Positions 20,983 to 30,005 of a DNA stretch of 64,000 nucleotides are shown here, piece by piece. The position numbers were made by a program, and so were the translations under genes. Each line of letters begins with the position of its first letter. Within the stretch, counting starts at the first letter, position 1. The stretch comes from Nocardioides ganghwensis. GTDB lineage: Bacteria > Actinomycetota > Actinomycetes > Propionibacteriales > Nocardioidaceae. The notes under the pieces were generated by a model. It was not told the origin of the DNA. It worked only from the letters and a program-made list of their open reading frames with translations, and did not search any database. The stretch is from positions 248,001 through 312,000 of the forward strand of contig NZ_JACXYX010000003.1 in the NCBI RefSeq assembly GCF_014779655.1, written 5' to 3'.

Positions 20983-21879
20983 TCAGTCGGTGCCGAGGGC
21001 CTGGATCGACTCGTGGATGGCCAGGGTGCGGCGGGCCGACTCGACGTGGAGGTTCTCGACCATCCGGCCGTTGTGGGTGACCACGCCGGCGGCTCCCCCC
21101 GGGTCCCGACGCGCGTCGTCCCACGCCGCGATGAGTCCGCGCGCGTCCTCGACCGCCTGCTCGCTCGGGGCGAAGGCCACGTTGGCGCCCTCGACCTGGC
21201 CGGGGTGGATGAGGGTCTTGCCGTCGAAGCCCATCTGGCGGCCCTGCTCGCACTCGGCGAGGAAGCCGTCGGTGTCCTTGACGTCGTTGTAGACGCCGTC
21301 GATGACCGCGATGCCGGCGGCGCGCCCGGCGAGCAGCGCGGTGTGCAGGCTGGGCAGGATCGGTGCCCGACCGGGGACGTGCTCGGCGTACAGCTCCTTG
21401 ACGAGGTCGTTGGTGCCGAGGACGAACGCGCCGAGACGCTGCGACGCGCGCGCGATCTCGAGCGCGGACAGGATCGCGACGGGCGTCTCGACCATCGCCC
21501 ACAGCACGGTGTGGTCGGGGGCGCCGGCCTTCTCCATGGCCGCGACGAGCCGGGCGACCTCGTCGGCGCTGTTCACCTTGGGCACCACGATCGCGGCGGG
21601 GCCGGCCTGGCTCGCGGCGACGATGTCGTCGTCGTGCCACTGGGTGCCGATGCCGTTGACCCGGATGGTGACCGTACGCCGGCCGTACTCGCCGCTGGCG
21701 GCCGCGGCGGCCGCCGCCTCGCGCGCGGCGGGCTTGGCGTCGGGGGCGACGGCGTCCTCGAGGTCGAGGATCAGGCCGTCGCAGGCGATGGTCTTCGCCT
21801 TCTCCAGCGCCCGCTCGTTGGAGGAGGGCATGTAGAGGACGGAGCGGAGGGGGGTGAACACGGAGGTGGGCTCAGACAC
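20983..21879 (-). CDS. HpcH/HpaI aldolase / citrate-lyase beta (CitE-like) CoA ester lyase
   Basis: The 298-residue protein has the TIM-barrel CitE-like set: LRSVLYMPSSNERAL at the start, the metal-binding LILDLEDAVAPD, the catalytic MVETPVAIL, LGTNDLVKEL and KTLIHPGQV near the end. Family members cleave malyl-CoA, methylmalyl-CoA or citramalyl-CoA, or hydrolyse malyl-CoA. It overlaps the end of the related lyase upstream by eight bases, so the pair is an operon and may work in one route, as malyl-CoA lyase plus thioesterase do. GTG 21879 is chosen because GAGGTTGCCG lies just upstream; a TTG two codons earlier is possible. Confidence 0.8.
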   Translation of the reverse strand: MSEPTSVFTPLRSVLYMPSSNERALEKAKTIACDGLILDLEDAVAPDAKPAAREAAAAAAASGEYGRRTVTIRVNGIGTQWHDDDIVAASQAGPAAIVVPKVNSADEVARLVAAMEKAGAPDHTVLWAMVETPVAILSALEIARASQRLGAFVLGTNDLVKELYAEHVPGRAPILPSLHTALLAGRAAGIAVIDGVYNDVKDTDGFLAECEQGRQMGFDGKTLIHPGQVEGANVAFAPSEQAVEDARGLIAAWDDARRDPGGAAGVVTHNGRMVENLHVESARRTLAIHESIQALGTD

Positions 21880-22966
21880 CGGCAACCTCGATCCGGTCGT
21901 ACTGCTCCTTGAGCTCGGGGTCGATGGCGGCCAGCTCCTCGGCGAGGGCGACCATCACCTGGCACTGCTTCACCGAGGCGTCGTCCTCCATCTTGCCGTC
22001 GATCATCACCGCGCCCGTGCCGTCGCCCATCGCGGCGATGACCCGGCGGGCGTGCGCGACGTCCTCGACGCTGGGGGAGAACACCTTGTTGGCGATCTTG
22101 ATCTGGACCGGGTGCAGGCTCCAGGCGCCCACGCAGCCGAGCAGGAACGCGTTGCGGAACTGGTCCTCGCACGCGACCGTGTCCTTGATGTCGCCGAACG
22201 GGCCGTAGTAGGGGTAGATGCCGTGCATCGCGCACGCGTCGACCATGCGGGCGATCGTGTAGTGCCACAGGTCCTGCTGGTACGTCGTGCGCTGGGCGTC
22301 GTACTGCGGCACGCCGAGGTCGTCGCGCACCGGGTCCTGCCGGACGAGGTAGCCGGGGTGGCCGCCGCCGACGCGGGTGGTCTTCATCCGGCGGTCGGCC
22401 GCGAGGTCGGCCGGGCCGAGGGAGAGGCCCTGCATGCGCGGGCTGGCACCGCAGATCTCCTCGATGTTGGCCACGCCGCGCGCGGTCTCGAGGATCGCGT
22501 GGACCTGCAGCGGCTTCGTCAGCCCGGCCTTGGCCTCGAGCTGGGCGAGGAGCCGGTCGACGTAGTGGATGTCCTCGGCGCCCTGCACCTTCGGCACCAT
22601 GATCACGTCGAGCTTGTCGCCGATCTCCGGGACGAGCGTGGTGAGGTCGTCGAGCACCCACGGGCTGTCGAGGGAGTTGATCCGGGTCCAGAACTGGGTC
22701 GGGCCGAAGTCCGTCGCCCTGCCGATGTCGACGAGGCCCTGGCGGGACTTCTCCTTGTTCTCCGCCTTGACCGCGTCCTCGAGATTTCCAAGAAGAACGT
22801 CCGGCCCGTTTGATCCAGGGCCGACCATGTCGGGGACCTTGGCGGCCATCTTCTCGTTGCCGGGGTCGAAGAAGTGGATGGCGCGGCTCGGGCGGGCCGG
22901 GATCTCGCGCAGCGGCGCGGGGGCGCCGACGGCGAGGGGGGCGAAGAAGTCTCTGGCAGGGCGCAT
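21872..22966 (-). CDS. HpcH/HpaI family lyase resembling malyl-CoA/beta-methylmalyl-CoA lyase
   Basis: The 364-residue protein has a longer N-terminus than the downstream CitE-like gene and the blocks RAIHFFDPGNEKMAAK, LLGNLEDAV, VIMVPKVQG, ILETARGVANIEEI and GAWSLHPVQI. These match the malyl-CoA/beta-methylmalyl-CoA lyase branch, which splits beta-methylmalyl-CoA to glyoxylate and propionyl-CoA in C2 assimilation; the exact substrate is not provable here. A run of about 15 codons around 22775-22815 uses unusual AT-ending codons (GTT, CTT, GGA, AAT) unlike the rest of the gene. It starts with ATG 22966. Confidence 0.78.
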   Translation of the reverse strand: MRPARDFFAPLAVGAPAPLREIPARPSRAIHFFDPGNEKMAAKVPDMVGPGSNGPDVLLGNLEDAVKAENKEKSRQGLVDIGRATDFGPTQFWTRINSLDSPWVLDDLTTLVPEIGDKLDVIMVPKVQGAEDIHYVDRLLAQLEAKAGLTKPLQVHAILETARGVANIEEICGASPRMQGLSLGPADLAADRRMKTTRVGGGHPGYLVRQDPVRDDLGVPQYDAQRTTYQQDLWHYTIARMVDACAMHGIYPYYGPFGDIKDTVACEDQFRNAFLLGCVGAWSLHPVQIKIANKVFSPSVEDVAHARRVIAAMGDGTGAVMIDGKMEDDASVKQCQVMVALAEELAAIDPELKEQYDRIEVAGV

Positions 22967-23014
22967 GCGCGCGAACTTATCGCGGGCCGGCCGCCCGTGC
23001 GTATGGCGCAGGTC

Positions 23015-23371
23015 TCAGCCGAACTCCCCAGCGGCGTCGCCGAAGTAGCCCAGCTCCGTGAGGACCGCGTCGTCCACCCACGCCTCGATGATGCCGAGGT
23101 TGTCCACGATCATCCCGGCGCGTACGTGGAGGCGTTGGAACTCCTCGCTGGCCTGCATGGTGGCGAGGCCCTGGGCCGAGCCCTTGATCAGGAAGAACCC
23201 GTCGAGGTCGCCTCCGTGGGGCTTGAGCAGGACGGGCTCGAAGCTCTCGATCGAGCCGTCTGCCAGGCGTTCGCCGTAGTAGGTCGCGGCCTCGCTGAAC
23301 ACGTCGAGCGACTGTTTCTCCCGACCGCGCACCGGTTGGCCCCACCCGACGAACAGTGCTGCTTCGGACAT
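23015..23371 (-). CDS. Conserved hypothetical protein, ferredoxin-fold-like
   Basis: The 118-residue protein (AALFVGWGQPVRGREKQ, later GGDLDGFFLIKGSAQGLATM) shows a beta-alpha-beta pattern like small dimeric alpha/beta-barrel or YCII-type proteins. No catalytic residues are recognised. The ATG at 23371 lies eight bases after GAGGT. It stands alone, behind the lyase pair on the same strand with 48 bases between, so it could be part of their transcript upstream. Confidence 0.55.
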   Translation of the reverse strand: MSEAALFVGWGQPVRGREKQSLDVFSEAATYYGERLADGSIESFEPVLLKPHGGDLDGFFLIKGSAQGLATMQASEEFQRLHVRAGMIVDNLGIIEAWVDDAVLTELGYFGDAAGEFG

Positions 23372-23533
23372 CCGAACCACCTCGTCCCTCCGACGGTCTT
23401 CACCTACGACCACGGTAGGCACGCATGCCGGTCGAGGTCATCGCCCAATCGTGGGAACCGGTCAGGGACGGACGACCAGGTCGGGGGTCACCGTCCGAGT
23501 GTGGGCTCGCCGCGGTGTCGCGGCAACGGTCCG

Positions 23534-24115
23534 TCAGCGGCGGCGCCACCAGCGCCGGGGCGGGTCCTCCTCGGGTCCACGAGCCTCCCGGGCCGCGCGC
23601 TGGGCCTCGATCCGCGCCGTACGCCGCTCCGTCCACGCGGCGACCTCGGCGTCGACGTCGCGCTCCGGGGTGATCACCGGCGGCCCGCCCTGCAGCTGGC
23701 GACGGGTCTCCACCACCCGCCGGTTGAAGTCGGCGAGCTCGCGGCGCACCTCGCGCTCGAGCGTGATCGCGTCGAGCCGGTCGTCGAGCTCGGCGTCCTC
23801 CTTGCGCAGCGCGATGGCCGGCGGCAGGAGGGCGATGTTCTCGCGCTCGACGAGCTTCTTCACCCACCAGTCGGGGTCGTGCTCGACGCCGAGGTCCGCG
23901 ATCGGCTTGCCCTGGCCGGGCAGGTCGTCGAACTCCCCGCGCTCCATCGCCTGCCGCACCTGCAGGTCCACCCAGGTGGACTGCTGCGCGATCCGGGCGG
24001 CTGCGGCGGAGCGGCCGGTGCGGTCGTCACGCTCGCGGTCGCGGCGTACGGGCTCGACGCCGGTCGGGTCGGTGGTGGGGTCGGTGGTCGGTTCACGGTC
24101 GGACAGGGGGATCAC
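23534..24115 (-). CDS. DUF1992 (DnaJC28-like) protein
   Basis: The 193-residue protein contains the hallmark of the DUF1992 / DnaJ-homologue-subfamily-C-member-28 domain at residues 45-130: QVRQAMERGEFDDLPGQGKP and DPDWWVKKLVERENI. The N-terminal 40 residues are Thr/Asp repeats (TTDPTTDPT) and the end is Arg/Trp-rich (PPRRWWRRR). The domain's function is unknown. GTG 24115 is eight bases after GGGAG. It is divergent from the DUF427 gene. Confidence 0.8.
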   Translation of the reverse strand: MIPLSDREPTTDPTTDPTGVEPVRRDRERDDRTGRSAAAARIAQQSTWVDLQVRQAMERGEFDDLPGQGKPIADLGVEHDPDWWVKKLVERENIALLPPAIALRKEDAELDDRLDAITLEREVRRELADFNRRVVETRRQLQGGPPVITPERDVDAEVAAWTERRTARIEAQRAAREARGPEEDPPRRWWRRR

Positions 24116-24181
24116 CTCCGGTGCTCCCAGCGTAGGCCGCGGTCGGTGGCCCGCGCGCTGGAGCAGGAGCACACTGGACGG

Positions 24182-24958
24182 ATGCTGCGGACCGAGACGA
24201 TCGACAAGTGGGTGCGGGGCCGTCTCGGCGACCGGCTGGTCGTCGAGTCGCGCGAGCCGCTGCTGGTGTGGCAGGGCCGGTTCCCACCGGTCTACGCGTT
24301 CCGCCGGAGCGAGGTCGCCGACGGTGTCCTGGGTGCCGCCGAGGCCCCGGCGCGCGAGGGCTTCTCCTTCTTCGGACCGCAGCTCCCCGTGGCGCAGTGG
24401 TACGACCTGCGCGCCGGCGACCGGGTGCTGCGCGGTGGCGCCTGGACCCTGGACGCCGAGCCGGTGCGGGAACGCGTCGTGCTGACGTGGGAGCCCGGCC
24501 TGCTCGACTGGACCGAGGAGGACGAGCCGGTCACGGGGCACCCGCGCGACCCGCACAAGAGGGTGGAGGCGCTGCCGAGCTCGCGTCACGTCGAGGTCGC
24601 GATCGACGGCGTGCGGCTCGCGAGCAGCGACCGCCCGGTCCTGCTGTTCGAGACGGACCTGCCGACGCGCTACTACCTCCCCGAGGAGGACGTCCGTCTC
24701 GACCTGCTCGAGCCGACCGACAACACCTCGGTGTGTCCCTACAAGGGTCGCGCCGACGGCTACTGGACGTGGCCGGGACCCCCGGCGGTGCCCAACGTCG
24801 CCTGGTCCTACTCGTCGCCCGCGCCTGCGGTCGGCGCAGTCGCGGGACGCGTGGCGTTCTACGACGAGCTGGTCGACATCTCGGTCGACGGCGTGCTGCA
24901 GGAGCGGCCCGAGTCGCCCTTCAGCGCTCCCGCCCAGCGCCCGGGCGCCGAGGCCTGA
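24182..24958 (+). CDS. DUF427 domain protein
   Basis: The 258-residue protein has two half-domains. The N-terminal half (LLVWQGRFPPVYAFRRSEVA) is a diverged copy. The C-terminal half is a clear DUF427 core: RHVEVAIDGVRLA, LLFETDLPTRYYLPEEDV and TSVCPYKGRADGYW. Two-copy DUF427 proteins are common in actinobacteria; they form a small beta fold of unknown role. ATG 24182 begins just after a weak purine run. It probably forms a single-gene unit. Confidence 0.8.
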   Translation: MLRTETIDKWVRGRLGDRLVVESREPLLVWQGRFPPVYAFRRSEVADGVLGAAEAPAREGFSFFGPQLPVAQWYDLRAGDRVLRGGAWTLDAEPVRERVVLTWEPGLLDWTEEDEPVTGHPRDPHKRVEALPSSRHVEVAIDGVRLASSDRPVLLFETDLPTRYYLPEEDVRLDLLEPTDNTSVCPYKGRADGYWTWPGPPAVPNVAWSYSSPAPAVGAVAGRVAFYDELVDISVDGVLQERPESPFSAPAQRPGAEA

Positions 24959-25073
24959 CCTCGCGACCCCGGCACACCTCGGGGTGGGGCAGGGGGAGAT
25001 CCCGATGGTGCGACGCCCTGCGGCGAGGCACGCTGGTATCACACCACCCACCAGATCCTCCGGAGGACCACCC

Positions 25074-25325
25074 ATGGACGACGTCCGCGCCACCCTCGCC
25101 CGCAACGGGTTCGTACGCTCCTCGGACCGGGGCATCCTGGGCGGGGTCTGCTCCGGCCTGGGCCGCCGCTTCGGCCTCGGCCCGTGGATGTCGCGCCTGC
25201 TCTTCGTGGTGCTGCTCATGGTGCTTCCGGGCAGCCAGTTCCTGGTCTACCCGCTGCTGTGGTTCCTCATGCCGAGCGACGACAGCGCCATCGCCGCCAC
25301 GCACTCCTCGCGTCCGCTGCGCTGA
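25074..25325 (+). CDS. PspC domain membrane protein
   Basis: The 83-residue protein contains the PspC signature RSSDRGILGGVCSGLGRRFG followed by two hydrophobic stretches (WMSRLLFVVLLMVLP, FLVYPLLWFLMP). PspC proteins sense envelope stress or sit in membranes as toxin-like components. It starts at ATG behind CGGAGGA and converges on the secreted barrel-protein gene with only four bases between stops. Confidence 0.8.
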   Translation: MDDVRATLARNGFVRSSDRGILGGVCSGLGRRFGLGPWMSRLLFVVLLMVLPGSQFLVYPLLWFLMPSDDSAIAATHSSRPLR

Positions 25326-25329
25326 CGCC

Positions 25330-26271
25330 CTACTGGTAGGACACGAACCGGACGTCGGGCAGGGCACGGCGCACCTGCTGGGGGCGCATGCGCGGGACGT
25401 CCTCGTCGTAGAAGACCTTGAAGCCCATCGTGAACTTCCGCGGCACGGCCACGTTGCGGTAGGTCGCGAGCTTGTCGGCCGGGCTGCCGAAGCCGTCGAC
25501 GTGCTGCACCATCGCCAGGCCGTCGCGCCGGCGCACCTTGCGGATGTCGGGGACCATCCCGGTCGTGAACTGGTGGATGACGAACAGCTTCTCCGGCAGG
25601 CCGTTGTCGCGCGTCAGCCGCGACAACCAGCCGGCGGTGCGGTTGATCTCGCGCGCGGAGACCGAGCCGATGGTCTGCCCGGGGAACTCGCCCGGCCCGA
25701 CCCGCCACTCGGGGTCGAGCGCCAGTCCGACCCACGGGTCCTCGAGCGCCCACTCCCACCGCTTGGCGGTGGCGAGGAAGTCGGTGCGACCCGGCTGGAG
25801 GTCGAGCAGCAGGAGCACGCCGTTGCGGCGGGCGGCGTCGATGTAGGCCTGCACGCGGCTGTGCAGGACGTCGTGGGCGTGGTCGCCGTCGGTGCCGGGG
25901 AAGTCCGCGCCGTCGGCCACCGTGACGATCAGCTCGTAGACGGGGAGGAGCCGCTCGCCGCGCCGGAGGAACGGCTTGCCGGCACGGACGATCCGGCGGA
26001 ACGCACGGTCGGGGTCGGTCTCCCCGAGGACGCCCAGCGAGCCGGTGCCCGCGGTGCCGTAGTAGGCGGTGAGGAAGCGCTTCCTGCCGAAGACCGTCTT
26101 CCCGCCGCCCGGCAGCCGGGAGGGCGTACGCCCCGCGGCCCGGTCGCCCGTCGCCGCCACCTCGGCGGTCGGCGTACGGTCCGCGGCCTGGGCCGGCGGC
26201 CCCGCCAGCAGCGGAAGGGTGAGCAGTGCCGTCGTGAGCGCAGCCAGCCGCGCCCGAGTCCCCCGAGTCAT
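25330..26271 (-). CDS. Secreted protein of unknown function, TIM-barrel-like
   Basis: The 313-residue protein has a clear signal peptide (TRARLAALTTALLTLPLLAGPPAQA). The mature part has repeated beta-alpha units ending in charged loops: FLTAYYGTAGTGSLGVLGE, RLLPVYELIVTV, LLLLDLQPGRTDF and LFVIHQFTTGM, suggesting a glycosidase-like barrel without a recognised active site. Such proteins appear in Nocardioides-type genomes as exported hypotheticals. It ends next to the PspC gene and starts nine bases from the end of the MFS gene. Confidence 0.6.
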   Translation of the reverse strand: MTRGTRARLAALTTALLTLPLLAGPPAQAADRTPTAEVAATGDRAAGRTPSRLPGGGKTVFGRKRFLTAYYGTAGTGSLGVLGETDPDRAFRRIVRAGKPFLRRGERLLPVYELIVTVADGADFPGTDGDHAHDVLHSRVQAYIDAARRNGVLLLLDLQPGRTDFLATAKRWEWALEDPWVGLALDPEWRVGPGEFPGQTIGSVSAREINRTAGWLSRLTRDNGLPEKLFVIHQFTTGMVPDIRKVRRRDGLAMVQHVDGFGSPADKLATYRNVAVPRKFTMGFKVFYDEDVPRMRPQQVRRALPDVRFVSYQ

Positions 26272-26280
26272 GGGCAGAGG

Positions 26281-27783
26281 CTACCGCCCGGGTCGCGCGG
26301 CCTGCTCGATCACCGAAGCGGTCGGTGCGTCGCTGAACGCGTGCCGCGGTGCGGCCAGCAGCGCGAGCGCGGCGAGGAAGGCCGCACCCGAGCACACGGC
26401 CCACACCGTCAGGTAGCCGCCGAAGGGGGCGACCTGCTCCGACGTCGCGTCGAGCGAGCCGGTGGCGGTGAGCGCGATCGCGAAGATCGCGGAGGCGATC
26501 GCGCCGCCGACGGTCTTGGTGCCGTTGGTCATCCCGGTCGCGATGCCGGTGCGCTCGGGAGGGGCTGCTGCAGCTGCGGCCGCCGGGAGGGCGGCGACGA
26601 GCGCGCCCGACCCGAGCCCCGCGATGCCCATGTTGACCAGCGCCTGCAAGGTCTCGGAGTTGAACGGGAGCCACAGCAGGTAGCCCAGCCCGACGAGGCA
26701 GCACGCGACGACCAGCGCCCGGCGTACGCCTCCCAGCAGCCGCGTCGTCAGCGGCAGCGTGAACGCGCCGACCGCCAGCGTCACGACGTAGAGACCGATC
26801 AGGGTGGAGATGAAGGCCGGGTCCGCCCCGAGGCCGTAGCCGCGCTCGGCGGGGTCGGCCTGGGCGTACGTCGACAACGGGATCTGGCCGCCGAGCACCG
26901 GGATCCCGAAGAGGAAGGCGGTGAGCTGCACCGGCCACTGGGCCGGGCTGGAGAGCAGCCGTACGTCGACGATCGGGTCGGGGTGCGCGAGCTCGAAGCG
27001 CCAGAAGGCGGCGAAGACGGCGACGGACAGCAGGATCGTCGTCCAGCCGAGCAGCGAGCCCGCGCCGTCGAGGCGCAGCCACACCAGACCGCCCATCAGC
27101 ACCCCGAGGGCGACCGTCACGAGCGCGAGCCCGGTCCAGTCGATGCCGCCGGTGTCGTCACCCGGCGCCTGCTCGATGCCGAACAGGATGACGAAGAAGA
27201 CGGCGGTGACGACGGCGGCGGGCAGGGCGAGGAGGAGGTTCATGTCCATCGTCTCGACGAGGAGCCCGCTGGTGACCGCGCCGATGATCACCGCGAGCTC
27301 GAGCGAGCCGACGAGGACCGCGGCGCCGCGCCGGGTCAGCAGCTCCTGCCGGCCCGAGGACCGGGTGCGGCGGTGGATGATCGCGATCTCCAGCGGCAGC
27401 CACACGACGTACGCGCCCTGGACCGCCCAGCCGACGAGGAAGGTCGTGAACGTCGGCGCGAACGCCAGCCACCACGAGCCGAGTGCGGTGACCGCCGTCG
27501 AGATCAGCAGCACCCGCTTGTGGCCGACGAGGTCGCCGAGCCGCGCCAGCAGCGGGATGCACAGCGCGCTGACGATCAGCTGCGCCGCCTCGAACCAGTT
27601 GATGTCGCCCTCGCTGATCTCGAGGTGCTCGGCGATCTGCGGGTAGATCGGCGTGTAGTAGCCCTGGAGGACGCCGCTCGCGACCTCCACCAGCACCAGG
27701 AGGCCGACGACCGCGGCGAGGCCCTTCACCGCGGTCGGCGCCTTCGGCACGTCCTGCTGGTCGAGCCTGTCGGAACCCGTCAT
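26281..27783 (-). CDS. MFS transporter, probably DHA2-type (14 TM) drug exporter
   Basis: The 500-residue membrane protein carries the MFS loop motif ARLGDLVGHKRVLL between the second and third helices, and many hydrophobic segments, more than twelve by eye, as in the 14-helix DHA2 branch. The cytoplasmic N-terminus is charged. It overlaps the upstream M20 peptidase gene by four bases (ATGA at 27780-27783), so peptide hydrolysis and export or import of a related compound may be linked. Substrate unknown. Confidence 0.8.
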   Translation of the reverse strand: MTGSDRLDQQDVPKAPTAVKGLAAVVGLLVLVEVASGVLQGYYTPIYPQIAEHLEISEGDINWFEAAQLIVSALCIPLLARLGDLVGHKRVLLISTAVTALGSWWLAFAPTFTTFLVGWAVQGAYVVWLPLEIAIIHRRTRSSGRQELLTRRGAAVLVGSLELAVIIGAVTSGLLVETMDMNLLLALPAAVVTAVFFVILFGIEQAPGDDTGGIDWTGLALVTVALGVLMGGLVWLRLDGAGSLLGWTTILLSVAVFAAFWRFELAHPDPIVDVRLLSSPAQWPVQLTAFLFGIPVLGGQIPLSTYAQADPAERGYGLGADPAFISTLIGLYVVTLAVGAFTLPLTTRLLGGVRRALVVACCLVGLGYLLWLPFNSETLQALVNMGIAGLGSGALVAALPAAAAAAAPPERTGIATGMTNGTKTVGGAIASAIFAIALTATGSLDATSEQVAPFGGYLTVWAVCSGAAFLAALALLAAPRHAFSDAPTASVIEQAARPGR

Positions 27784-29126
27784 CTCGGCAGCCTCTCGAT
27801 CAGCCGCGCATACCAGCGGGCGCCGTCGACGAGGTCGGCGACGCCGATGTGCTCGTCGTAGGAGTGGATGGCCTGGCGCTGCGCCTTGGTCATCCGGAAG
27901 GGGGCGAAGCGGTAGACGTGCTCGCTGATCGCGGTGAAGTGGCGCGAGTCGGTGGCGGCCATCATCACGTAGGGCGTCGCGACGGCCTCGGGGAAGACCT
28001 CGGCGATGCACGCCTCGAGCAGCTCGAAGGGCTCGTCCATCGGCGAGATCGGGGACGGCTCGCCCGACTCGACGACGTCGATGCGGATCGACTCGTCGTC
28101 GATCGCCGTGCGGACGTGCTCGACCACGCCGGCCACCGTGTCGCCCACCATCACCCGGACGTTGAGCCCGGCCTTGGCGGTCGAGGCGATCACGTTGAGG
28201 GCGGGCGACCCGCTGAGGGTGGTCGTCGCGACCGTCGTACGCGTCATGGCTGCGGCCTCGGGGCCGGCCGCGAGCAGCGCCCGCGTGACCACGGGCGCCA
28301 ACCGGTCCGCGCGCCCGAGCAGGGGCTTGAGGACGGGGCGCAGGGGGAGGGGGACGTGCGGGGCCAGGCGGCGCATCAGCTCCAGCGTCGGAGCGGGTGC
28401 CGAGGCCGGGAACGGGGACTTCTCGATCCGCAGGATGGCGCGGGCGATGCGCGCCGTCGGGCCGTTGCGGGCAGGAGTGGACGCGTGGCCGCCGCGGCCC
28501 TCGGCGACCAGCTCGAGGGAGGTGGTGCCCTTCTCGGTGACGCCGATGACGCCCAGCGGCGACTTCACGCCGGGGAACGCGCCCCCGGCGATCGCACCAC
28601 CCTCGTCGAGCACCAGCCACGGCGTCACGCCGCGCTCGCGGAGCACCTCGACCGCCTCCACCGCGGCGGTGCCGCTGACCTCCTCGTCGCAGCCGAACGA
28701 CAGCCACACGTCCTGCGCCGGCGCGTGCCCGGCCTCGAGCAGCGACTCGACCGCGTCGCAGATCGCCGCGACGCAGCCCTTGTCGTCGAGGGTGCCGCGA
28801 CCCCAGACCGCCGGCCCGACGTCGGAGTCGTGGACCTCGCCGCCGAACGGGTCGTGCCGCCACGGGGCGTCCCCGTCGACGGGCACGACGTCGAGGTGGG
28901 CCATCAGCACGACCGGCCGCTCGGCGCTCGCGCCCGCCCAGTGGAACAGCAGTCCGTGCGAGCCGACACGGGTCAGGTCGAGGCGCTCGTGCAGCAGCGG
29001 GAACTGCGCGGCGAGCTCGGCCAGCAGCCGGTCGAAGGCGTCGGTGTCGACGCGCGCGGGGTCGCGGTCGGAGACGGTCGGGAGGCGTACGAGGGCCTGC
29101 AGCGCGGCGACCACGCGGTCGGTCAT
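27780..29126 (-). CDS. M20/M25/M40 family metallopeptidase
   Basis: The 448-residue protein has the M20 metal sites: VVLMAHLDVVPVDG, GRGTLDDKGCVAAI, GCDEEVSG and a later H near ATDSRHF; the dimerisation-type domain lies at about 205-320. It resembles carboxypeptidase/dipeptidase members such as PM20D1-like or CPG2 peptidases that cut N-acyl amino acids or dipeptides. It is translated first in an operon with the MFS gene. Confidence 0.85.
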   Translation of the reverse strand: MTDRVVAALQALVRLPTVSDRDPARVDTDAFDRLLAELAAQFPLLHERLDLTRVGSHGLLFHWAGASAERPVVLMAHLDVVPVDGDAPWRHDPFGGEVHDSDVGPAVWGRGTLDDKGCVAAICDAVESLLEAGHAPAQDVWLSFGCDEEVSGTAAVEAVEVLRERGVTPWLVLDEGGAIAGGAFPGVKSPLGVIGVTEKGTTSLELVAEGRGGHASTPARNGPTARIARAILRIEKSPFPASAPAPTLELMRRLAPHVPLPLRPVLKPLLGRADRLAPVVTRALLAAGPEAAAMTRTTVATTTLSGSPALNVIASTAKAGLNVRVMVGDTVAGVVEHVRTAIDDESIRIDVVESGEPSPISPMDEPFELLEACIAEVFPEAVATPYVMMAATDSRHFTAISEHVYRFAPFRMTKAQRQAIHSYDEHIGVADLVDGARWYARLIERLPR

Positions 29127-29162
29127 GGGCTGAACCTAGCGCCGCCCAGCCGTCCATGAGGG

Positions 29163-29450
29163 CGCTCTCACGCACAACTCCTGACCACGTCATCCCGCAC
29201 CGCGCCGTACGGCGACGAGGCCACGTGGGAGAGCCGGCGCCGCTGGCCGCTCGTGCACCGCCGGATGCCCCTCGCGCCGCAGGGCCTCGACCTGCTGCCC
29301 GCGGAGGTGCGCGACCTGCTCGCGGCCTGCGTCAGCCTCGACCCGGCTGCCCGTCCGCTGCTCGCCCAGGTGCGAGCGGCGCTCGAGCCGCTGCGCTCAC
29401 CAGCGACCGCGGTGGACGACGTCGTCGCGTCGCGCCCGCCGGGACGGTGA
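29163..29450 (+). pseudogene. Decayed C-terminal fragment of a Ser/Thr protein kinase
   Basis: The plus-strand frame carries TAPYGDEATWESRRRWPL, then LLPAEVRDLLAACVSLDPAA RPLLAQVRAAL, the pattern of the last kinase helices (a PYG...W block, then the LDPAARP arginine of subdomain XI). No ATP loop, catalytic HRD or DFG part is present upstream; the M20 peptidase start on the other strand replaces them. The end overlaps the nitroreductase gene. I read it as the remnant of a kinase gene cut by a past deletion. No start codon with a ribosome site is seen. Confidence 0.5.
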
Positions 29451-29993
29451 CCCCGCCGGGCCGGTGTCGGGCAGCCGGTGGCCGACGGTGATCGCGCCGA
29501 CCGGCGCATGGCTGTCCGGGACGCCGAACGCCTCCCGGAAGGTCTCGAGGTGCGCGCCGGGGATGCCGAAGAAGCAGGCGCCGAGGCCCTCGTCGACGGC
29601 CGTCTGGAGGACCAGCAGCGCGGCCATGCCCGCGTCGACGAACCAGTAGGGCACCGGCCAGCGGTCCTCGCTCCGGTCGGTCCACCCCTTGTCGGGCTGC
29701 GCGTAGCGGTCGAGGTACGCCGCCTTGCTCGTCAGCGGGACGATCACGACCGGGGCCGTACGCATCCCGTCGAGCCAGGCGTTGTGGTCGTCGGAGCCGG
29801 CGCCGGTCGACTCCCAGAACAGTGCGACGTCGTCGGGGGTGTCGAGCACCAGGAACGCCCACCCCTGCGTGAAGCCTGCGTTGGGGGCGCGCTGGGCGTG
29901 CTCGAGCATCCGGTCGACGACCGCCGGGTCGACCGGTGCGTCGGCGTAGCGGCGCACCATCCGCCGGCGGCGTACGACCTCACGGAACTCCAT
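29397..29993 (-). CDS. Nitroreductase-family protein
   Basis: The 198-residue protein opens with the FMN-binding start MEFREVVRRRRMVRRYADAP and has APNAGFTQGWAFLV and LGACFFGIPG, typical of the nitroreductase fold. These flavoproteins reduce nitro groups, enones or act in dehalogenation using NAD(P)H. Its last codons run into a kinase pseudogene on the other strand. It is divergent from the M20-hutF-hutI operon over 105 bases that contain two palindromes. Confidence 0.8.
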   Translation of the reverse strand: MEFREVVRRRRMVRRYADAPVDPAVVDRMLEHAQRAPNAGFTQGWAFLVLDTPDDVALFWESTGAGSDDHNAWLDGMRTAPVVIVPLTSKAAYLDRYAQPDKGWTDRSEDRWPVPYWFVDAGMAALLVLQTAVDEGLGACFFGIPGAHLETFREAFGVPDSHAPVGAITVGHRLPDTGPAGSPSRRARRDDVVHRGRW

Positions 29994-30005
29994 GTCCCCA
30001 TCATC

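Noticed and set aside
29156..29491. Intact gene starting at ATG 29156
   Set aside because: That frame gives only an arginine-rich chain; the kinase-like similarity is in another frame and has no start.
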